Shown in pieces: positions 5,698-10,415 of a DNA stretch of 10,415 bases. Location: the NCBI RefSeq assembly GCF_000173615.1, contig NZ_ABZS01000040.1, positions 1 through 10,415 on the forward strand. The letters are read 5' to 3'. The DNA comes from Sulfurihydrogenibium yellowstonense SS-5 (lineage in GTDB: Bacteria; Aquificota; Aquificia; Aquificales; Hydrogenothermaceae). Each line of letters begins with the position of its first letter. Position 1 is the stretch's first letter. The notes under the pieces are model-generated. The model made no database searches, was not told the origin of the DNA, and saw only the letters and a program-made list of their open reading frames with translations. Position numbers and translations under genes: made by a program.

Positions 5698-7092
5698 TTA
5701 AACAATATAAACATTTTCATATCTTTTTACAATATGAGTTGGCAGGTTTAACGTTTCTTTTATCTTTTCTTTGAAAATTTTTTGAATTTTTGGCTCACCG
5801 TGAATAAGATAGACAGTCTCAACACCTTTTGCTTGCTTGATAAAAGTTAATAAATTTTCTTGGTCAGCATGGGCAGAAAATCCATTTATAGTATAAATTT
5901 TAGCTTTAACTGCTATTTCTTCACCATAAATCTTAACATATTTAGCTCCATCTACTATCTGCCTTCCAAGAGTTCCTTCTGCTTGGTAGCCTACAAAAAT
6001 CACCGAAGAGTTTTCTCTCCATAGATTGTGTTTTAGATGATGTTTAATCCTTCCACCGTTACACATTCCACTTCCGGCTAAAATGATTGCACCAGATTCT
6101 ATCTCATTTATCTTTCTTGATTCCTCGACAGATTCTGTGAAATAAACCCATGGAAAAACAAAAGGATTTTTATTTTGTTTTAAAAGTTTTAAAACTTCAT
6201 CATTTAATTGGTTTGGAAATTGTAAAAATAGCTTTGTTGCAGCTATTGCAAGTGGACTATCTAAAAAGATTTTACAAGGTGGAAGTTCACCATTGTCATA
6301 CATCGTTCGTAAGATAAATAAAATCTCTTGGGCTCTTTCTAATGCAAATGTTGGGATTACTACATTCCCACCATCTTTAAAGCTTTCTATAATAGCCGTT
6401 TTAAACTCGTTTATAGTCTCAGGAAGTGGCTTGTGTTTTCTATCTCCATAGGTTGATTCAATAAAGATAAAATCTGCATTTTTTGGATATTCTATCTCTC
6501 TTATAACCAATTTATCATTTGTTCCTAAGTCTCCAGAAAAGATTACTTTTTTACTTCTTCCTTCATCGTTAACCAAAAGTTCAACATAAACAGAGCCGAG
6601 AATATGTCCAGCGTTTCTAAATATAATAGTCACATCCTTAGACAGTTTGTATGACTCATCACATTCTAAAAATATTTTAAAATGCTCCATTGCTTGAAAT
6701 ACATCATCTTCATCATATAAAACCGGCTTTACTTCTTCAGGCTTTCCTCTTCTTAGAGCTTTTTTATAGTTAACTTTATACTCTTCAGACATTACTTTAA
6801 CAGCATCAAGAAGCATAATTCTTGCTAAAGCATAAGTTGCCCGGGTTGAGATAATCTTACCTTTAAATCCTTGTTTTACTAATAAAGGTACTCTTCCTAT
6901 ATGGTCAATATGTGCATGGGTTAAGATTAGATAATCAATCTTTGCAGGATTAAAACCAAATGGTTCATAATTTTTATCCTCATCTACACCTTGAAACATT
7001 CCACAATCTATTAAAAGATTTAAATGTCCAACATTAACAAGATGGCAAGAGCCCGTAACACCTTCCACACCGCCAAAAGATTTTACTATCAT
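5698..7092 (-). CDS. MBL-fold beta-CASP ribonuclease (CPSF73/TTHA0252-like)
   Basis: This is a zinc-dependent metallo-beta-lactamase fold nuclease with an inserted beta-CASP domain, the group that includes the processing endonuclease CPSF73 and bacterial TTHA0252. Action on RNA is therefore expected; the substrate is unknown. Visible residues: the HAHIDH metal site (H59, H61, D63, H64), H163 in AGHILGS, D188 in FSGDLG, beta-CASP motif A in ESTYGDR (E212), GSGMCNGGRIKHHL (340-353), then H408 in FSAHAD and H431 in LIHGEP. The beta-CASP insert spans about residues 215-400 and the RMMBL-type C-terminal part about 400-464. All catalytic residues are present. At 464 residues it has the usual size and lacks the extra C-terminal domain of RNase J. 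The AAGGAGGG site (7096-7103) overlaps the stop of the preceding membrane protein gene, suggesting translational coupling. Confidence 0.93.
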   Translation of the reverse strand: MIVKSFGGVEGVTGSCHLVNVGHLNLLIDCGMFQGVDEDKNYEPFGFNPAKIDYLILTHAHIDHIGRVPLLVKQGFKGKIISTRATYALARIMLLDAVKVMSEEYKVNYKKALRRGKPEEVKPVLYDEDDVFQAMEHFKIFLECDESYKLSKDVTIIFRNAGHILGSVYVELLVNDEGRSKKVIFSGDLGTNDKLVIREIEYPKNADFIFIESTYGDRKHKPLPETINEFKTAIIESFKDGGNVVIPTFALERAQEILFILRTMYDNGELPPCKIFLDSPLAIAATKLFLQFPNQLNDEVLKLLKQNKNPFVFPWVYFTESVEESRKINEIESGAIILAGSGMCNGGRIKHHLKHNLWRENSSVIFVGYQAEGTLGRQIVDGAKYVKIYGEEIAVKAKIYTINGFSAHADQENLLTFIKQAKGVETVYLIHGEPKIQKIFKEKIKETLNLPTHIVKRYENVYIV

Positions 7093-7101
7093 TTTCCCTC
7101 C

Positions 7102-7737
7102 TTAATGATGATGACCTATTCCAAAGCCTCTTAAAATTGTAAGTATGCCAAAAATAATAACAATAATTCCGGCAATTTTAACTAAACTTTTTCTTGAAGT
7201 CGGAGAAATCATATCTATGATTTTTGAAGAAAAAAGCATAGCCGGAACTGTTCCAATTCCAAAAAATAACATCGTCAGCATTCCATCCAACGGATTTTTA
7301 TCTAAAACAGCCTTCATTAAAAATGCATACACTAATGGACATGGCAAAAAGCCGTTAAACATTCCGAGAATAAAGGGAGATTGTCTAAAATTAGATAACA
7401 AATCAGATATTGACTCAAATACAACATCTAAAAACGGTACGCCTTTTTCTTTAATATTACCTGTAATTTGAAGACCAAAAAGAATCATCATAACTCCAAC
7501 AAAGATAGAAAGACCTTTTTGAATAAGCTGAAACTCAAATTTATGAAAATACATACCAAGCAGTCCAGCCAAAAAGCCAAGAAAGGAGTAAGTAAAAATT
7601 CTTCCCAGATTATAAAGAATGTTTCCAATCCAGAAATTTTTATAAGAGATGATAGAAGGAATGGCACCACACATACCAATACAGTGATAGGAACCTAAAA
7701 AACCTGCTAAGGTTATCATTAAATACTCTAAAATCAT
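7102..7737 (-). CDS. DsbD_2/SafE-like membrane protein with HCxGMCG motif
   Basis: This is a polytopic inner-membrane protein of the family usually labelled sulfite exporter TauE/SafE or urease accessory UreH-like (Pfam DsbD_2). In other bacteria such proteins often accompany heavy-metal handling or cytochrome oxidase assembly; the true substrate is not established. About six hydrophobic segments are visible, near residues 3-24, 37-62, 74-92, 119-142, 150-172 and 184-203. The family signature SYHCIGMCG (16-24, with H18, C19 and C23) sits in the first, and NGFLPCPLVY (C133) opens the fourth. The C-terminus ends GIGHHH, a possible metal-binding tail. It is the first gene of the operon with the beta-CASP nuclease (9 bases downstream) and thiG. 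The ATG at 7737 has only a weak CAGG-type ribosome binding site. Confidence 0.85.
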   Translation of the reverse strand: MILEYLMITLAGFLGSYHCIGMCGAIPSIISYKNFWIGNILYNLGRIFTYSFLGFLAGLLGMYFHKFEFQLIQKGLSIFVGVMMILFGLQITGNIKEKGVPFLDVVFESISDLLSNFRQSPFILGMFNGFLPCPLVYAFLMKAVLDKNPLDGMLTMLFFGIGTVPAMLFSSKIIDMISPTSRKSLVKIAGIIVIIFGILTILRGFGIGHHH

Positions 7738-7762
7738 TAAAAAACCTGTTTTTAAGATATGC

Positions 7763-7768
7763 TAAAAT
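7763..7768 (+). promoter_or_regulatory. Putative extended -10 promoter for mntA-hepT-glnE
   Basis: TGCTAAAAT at 7760-7768 matches an extended -10 element (TGn plus TAAAAT), 37 bases before the ATG at 7806. No matching -35 hexamer is visible at the right distance, which extended -10 promoters can tolerate. The 68-base gap must also hold the divergent promoter of the minus-strand operon; a weak candidate there is TTGTGT (7776-7781) with TATCTT (7754-7759). Confidence 0.35.
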
Positions 7769-7805
7769 TAGTTTAACACAAAGATGCTAATAATGGATAC
7801 CAATC

Positions 7806-8102
7806 ATGAGCAACTTGGAGCGTATAAAGAAAATCTTAAAAGAGCATAAAGAAGAAATCAGAGAAAAGTATGGAGTCGTTATTGTTGGAGTATTTGGGTC
7901 TGTTGCAAGAAGTGAAGAAAGCTTAGATAGCGATGTTGATATCTTAGTAAATATCGAAAAACCTATTGGTTTAAAGTTTTTTGAACTTTGGGATTATTTA
8001 GAAACCATTCTTGAAAGAAAAGTTGATTTATTAACTATGCAGGCTGTTAATAAAAAACCAATCTTGAAAGAAAGCATTGAAAAGGATTTGATTAATGTAT
8101 AA
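7806..8102 (+). CDS. mntA: MNT-type nucleotidyltransferase antitoxin (MntA)
   Basis: This is a small Pol-beta-type nucleotidyltransferase of the minimal (MNT) class. Family members paired with HEPN proteins act as antitoxins; the characterised MntA transfers AMP to a tyrosine of HepT and so silences it. The 98 residues carry the signature GSVARSEESLDSDVDILV (31-48), with G31-S32 for the nucleotide phosphates, the metal-binding pair D43 and D45, and a probable third carboxylate D74 in KVDLLT. All needed residues appear intact. The stop overlaps the following HEPN start by 8 bases, a typical toxin-antitoxin arrangement. The start at 7806 lacks a strong ribosome binding site (only GGA at 7795-7797); the upstream ATG at 7793 is out of frame. 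The direction of activity is inferred from the family. Confidence 0.88.
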   Translation: MSNLERIKKILKEHKEEIREKYGVVIVGVFGSVARSEESLDSDVDILVNIEKPIGLKFFELWDYLETILERKVDLLTMQAVNKKPILKESIEKDLINV

Positions 8103-8454
8103 AAGGGATTGGCGTTTATTTTTAATGGAGATATTGGAAAGCATAAATAAAATTGAGAAATATACTGAAAATATTAAATCATTTGAGGATTTCCTATTAG
8201 ATTCAAAGACAGTTGATGCTGTAATTAGGAATTTAGAGATTATTGGAGAAGCTGCAGGAAAAATTCCTGAAGAGATAAGAAACAAAGCAAACAACATTCA
8301 ATGGAGGCAAATAATAGGTCTTAGAAATAGGCTTATTCATGGCTATTTTGCCATAGATATAGCAATAGTTTGGGAAATTTTACAAAAAGATATGCCAGAA
8401 TTAAAGAAAAATTTATTAGAGAATTTTTATAGCGATATTGAAAATTTGAAATAG
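8095..8454 (+). CDS. hepT: HEPN-domain toxin (HepT, DUF86 family)
   Basis: This is a probable ribonuclease toxin of the HEPN superfamily, the partner of the MNT protein just upstream. The 119-residue all-helical protein has the DUF86 blocks AVIRNLEIIGEAAGKIP (42-58) and GLRNRLIHGYFAID (75-88). The latter contains the Rx4HxY motif with R77, H82 and Y84. R and H are the expected catalytic pair, and the tyrosine is the residue that MntA-type antitoxins are known to AMPylate. The toxin therefore looks intact. The start at 8095 overlaps the mntA stop and has AAAGGA about 9 bases upstream inside mntA; a second in-frame ATG at 8125 is less well placed. It is followed 19 bases later by glnE with no terminator between, so the pair and glnE are likely co-transcribed. 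Confidence 0.9.
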   Translation: MYKRDWRLFLMEILESINKIEKYTENIKSFEDFLLDSKTVDAVIRNLEIIGEAAGKIPEEIRNKANNIQWRQIIGLRNRLIHGYFAIDIAIVWEILQKDMPELKKNLLENFYSDIENLK

Positions 8455-8473
8455 TTAAAAAGGAGCAATCACT

Positions 8474-10415
8474 ATGTCAAACCTATTTAAATTTGAAACA
8501 CTTAAAAAAGATTTTTTAAATAGTCTAAATCCAAGCCAGTATAAACTTTTGGAGAATCTTTCTTTCTACTCTTCATGTATCACAGATTTTATATTCAGAC
8601 ATCCACAAGAGCTGTTTTATGTGTACGAAAGTCTTGATAAGCCACTGCTTGGAAGAGAAAATCTTATCAAAGAAGCATTAGAGCTTTTAAACATAGAAAA
8701 GGAAGATGAATTTATTACAAAATTAACATTTTTTAAAATGAAACACTTTGCAAGAATAGTAGCAAAAGATATATACAAAAAACATCATCTTATCCAGCTT
8801 ACAGAAGAATACTCATATTTAGCTGATGCTTGCTTTGAAGTTGCATATCAAAAAGCATACTCAAAATACTTACAAAAATTTGGAACGCCAATAGATGAGC
8901 TTACAGGCAAGCCGGCAGGTGGAAGTGTCATAGCTCTTGGAAAGCACGGAGGAACAGATTTAAACTACTACTCGGACGTTGATGTGATGTACATCTATTC
9001 AGGAGAAGGAGCTACTGAAAAAGGCATCACAAACAGAGAATTTTTTACTAAAGTATTCACAGATACGACAGTATATCTAACTAGAAGAAACGCTGAAACA
9101 GTAGCTTGGAATGTAGATTTGGATTTAAGACCGGAGGGAAGAAAAGGCCTATTAACCTACAGCATTCCATTTTTAGAAAATTATTATTGGTCTGTTGGCA
9201 GGACTTGGGAAAGACATATGCTTATAAAAGCAAGACACGCTGCAGGAGATGAAAATACTACCAATGAGTTTTTAGCCGTCATAACTCCTTTTGTTTACAG
9301 GAAAAGTTTAAGCAAAGAAATTATAGATGACATACTGAATATGAAAAAAATGATAGAGAAACATTCTAAGCCAAAAAATCCGGATGAGATAGACGTTAAA
9401 AAATCAGAAGGTGGAATTAGAGAGATAGAGTTTATAGTTCAAGTATTTCAACTACTTCATGGTGGTCATGACCCAAGCCTTAGAGAAAGAGAAACAGTAA
9501 GAGCTTTAAGAAAAATTGTTGAAAAAGGACTACTGTCAGAAGAAAAAGGTAAATTCTTAGAAGATGCTTACATATTTTTAAGAAATTTAGAGCATGTAAT
9601 ACAACTAAAAAACTGCGTTCAAACACAAATTTTAAATCTAAAAAATGCATCAGAATATGCTAAAAAACTTGGCTTTGATTCAGAAGAAAAATTTTTAGAA
9701 AAGCTTGAAGCTGTTAGAAAAAACGTTAAAAGAATATTTGAAAGTCTTGGGGGAGAAGAAGAAAAAGAACTTACTCCTATACAAGCCTACATCATTACAA
9801 AAGTAAATGAGGAAATTGCATTAGAATATCTTAAATCTCTCGGTTTTAAGGACCCAAAATGGGCATTAAACTTGATTACTTCAATCTTTGAAGATGAAGA
9901 GTATCTTCTCTTATCGGAAAAGTATAAAAATCTTTTGATAGACTTCTTGTCAAAATTAGAAGAATATCTTAAAGAGACCAAAGCAAAAGAAAGCTTGCTT
10001 ATAAATCTAAATAAATTTTTTACAGAAGGGAAGATTTACAGACTTTTTACAATAGCTTTAGAGAGTAAATCAAAGCTTGTTGATTTTATCATTGAAGTTG
10101 CAAAAACAACAGACTATGCAACAAACCTTATGATAAAAGATAAAGAACTTATAGATTTAGCATTTATCACTTCAAAACCTTTATCTAACAGAGAAGATTT
10201 TGAAAAAGAGCTTAAAATCATAAAGATTGAAGATAGAGTTGAAAGCCTTAAAAAATTAAAGAAAATTACCGAAGTATTAGCAACCTTGGAATACCTTCAT
10301 AAGATAAAAACCCATAGCCCGATAGCAAGACTGAAGAAGCTTAATAATACAATCACAAACCTTGCTGATTTTATTCTTGAAAGTTTATACAAGATTAACG
10401 AAGGAAGTAAATCGC
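8474..10415 (+). CDS. glnE: Glutamine synthetase adenylyltransferase/deadenylylase, 3' end cut
   Basis: GlnE adjusts glutamine synthetase activity by adding AMP to it or removing AMP, under PII (GlnB) control. It has two nucleotidyltransferase domains: the N-terminal one removes AMP, the C-terminal one adds it. The window holds the first 647 codons with no stop. Seen here are the N-terminal motif GKHGGTDLNYYSDVDV (156-171; metal ligands D168 and D170), DLRPEGRKGLL, WERHMLIKARHAAGD and GGIREIEFIVQVFQLLHGG. The final residues (LNNTITNLADFILESLY) align by eye with the segment just before the C-terminal nucleotidyltransferase motif of the E. coli enzyme, so that motif should start just past the edge. 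The ATG at 8474 has AAAAAGGAG at 8457-8465. It is the third gene after the MntA-HepT pair. The frame is open and intact within the window. Confidence 0.95.
   Translation, partial: MSNLFKFETLKKDFLNSLNPSQYKLLENLSFYSSCITDFIFRHPQELFYVYESLDKPLLGRENLIKEALELLNIEKEDEFITKLTFFKMKHFARIVAKDIYKKHHLIQLTEEYSYLADACFEVAYQKAYSKYLQKFGTPIDELTGKPAGGSVIALGKHGGTDLNYYSDVDVMYIYSGEGATEKGITNREFFTKVFTDTTVYLTRRNAETVAWNVDLDLRPEGRKGLLTYSIPFLENYYWSVGRTWERHMLIKARHAAGDENTTNEFLAVITPFVYRKSLSKEIIDDILNMKKMIEKHSKPKNPDEIDVKKSEGGIREIEFIVQVFQLLHGGHDPSLRERETVRALRKIVEKGLLSEEKGKFLEDAYIFLRNLEHVIQLKNCVQTQILNLKNASEYAKKLGFDSEEKFLEKLEAVRKNVKRIFESLGGEEEKELTPIQAYIITKVNEEIALEYLKSLGFKDPKWALNLITSIFEDEEYLLLSEKYKNLLIDFLSKLEEYLKETKAKESLLINLNKFFTEGKIYRLFTIALESKSKLVDFIIEVAKTTDYATNLMIKDKELIDLAFITSKPLSNREDFEKELKIIKIEDRVESLKKLKKITEVLATLEYLHKIKTHSPIARLKKLNNTITNLADFILESLYKINEGSKS

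Noticed and set aside
7145..7698. Two plus-strand and one minus-strand open frames inside the membrane protein gene
   Set aside because: The SafE/DsbD_2-like frame has the family motifs and spans the whole region, so the others are shadows.
7738..7805. TPP riboswitch controlling the operon that ends in thiG
   Set aside because: The leader is at most 68 bases, shared with a divergent promoter, and shows no THI-box core; it is too short to hold the aptamer.
8031..8297. Minus-strand open frame of 88 codons across the mntA-hepT junction
   Set aside because: Both plus-strand genes have clear domain motifs here; this frame has none and no ribosome binding site.
9787..9981. Minus-strand open frame of 64 codons
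   Set aside because: It is antisense to the continuous glnE frame and carries no recognisable feature.

Overview
The window is AT-rich DNA with short intergenic gaps, strong AAGGAGG-type ribosome binding sites and lysine/glutamate/isoleucine-rich proteins. Together with the style of the ThiG, PepA, beta-CASP and GlnE proteins, this suggests a thermophilic bacterium of the Aquificae, perhaps close to Sulfurihydrogenibium. The taxonomic guess is inference from composition and protein style, not a database match.

Layout. (1) Positions 1-2290, minus strand, hold three consecutive genes of unknown function. The last of them is a long helical protein cut by the left window edge; because it has no stop in the window it is easily missed. 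A small possible membrane protein (2330-2527) lies just upstream of them. (2) Positions 2528-3045 are non-coding and hold several short palindromic repeats of one family plus the pepA terminator. (3) pepA (leucyl aminopeptidase, minus) occupies 3046-4560 and has its own promoter-like sequence. (4) Positions 4561-4871 are non-coding, with more of the same repeats and a hairpin abutting the thiG stop. (5) Positions 4872-7737, minus strand, form a tight three-gene operon: a six-helix membrane protein of the DsbD_2/SafE-like type, an MBL-fold beta-CASP ribonuclease, and thiG (thiazole synthase). (6) After a 68-bp divergent promoter region, the plus strand carries an MNT nucleotidyltransferase antitoxin and a HEPN (HepT-type) toxin that overlap by 8 bases. 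They are followed after 19 bases by glnE, the glutamine synthetase adenylyltransferase/deadenylylase, which runs off the right edge.

How they work together. The core genes are housekeeping: thiamine thiazole synthesis, RNA processing, peptide turnover and nitrogen control. The accessory content is the MntA-HepT toxin-antitoxin pair placed as the apparent leader of the glnE transcription unit, the uncharacterised three-gene module at the left, and a dispersed REP/MITE-like repeat family. The repeat arms change sequence while staying complementary, which points to a conserved folded structure. No rRNA, tRNA, CRISPR array or transposase was seen.
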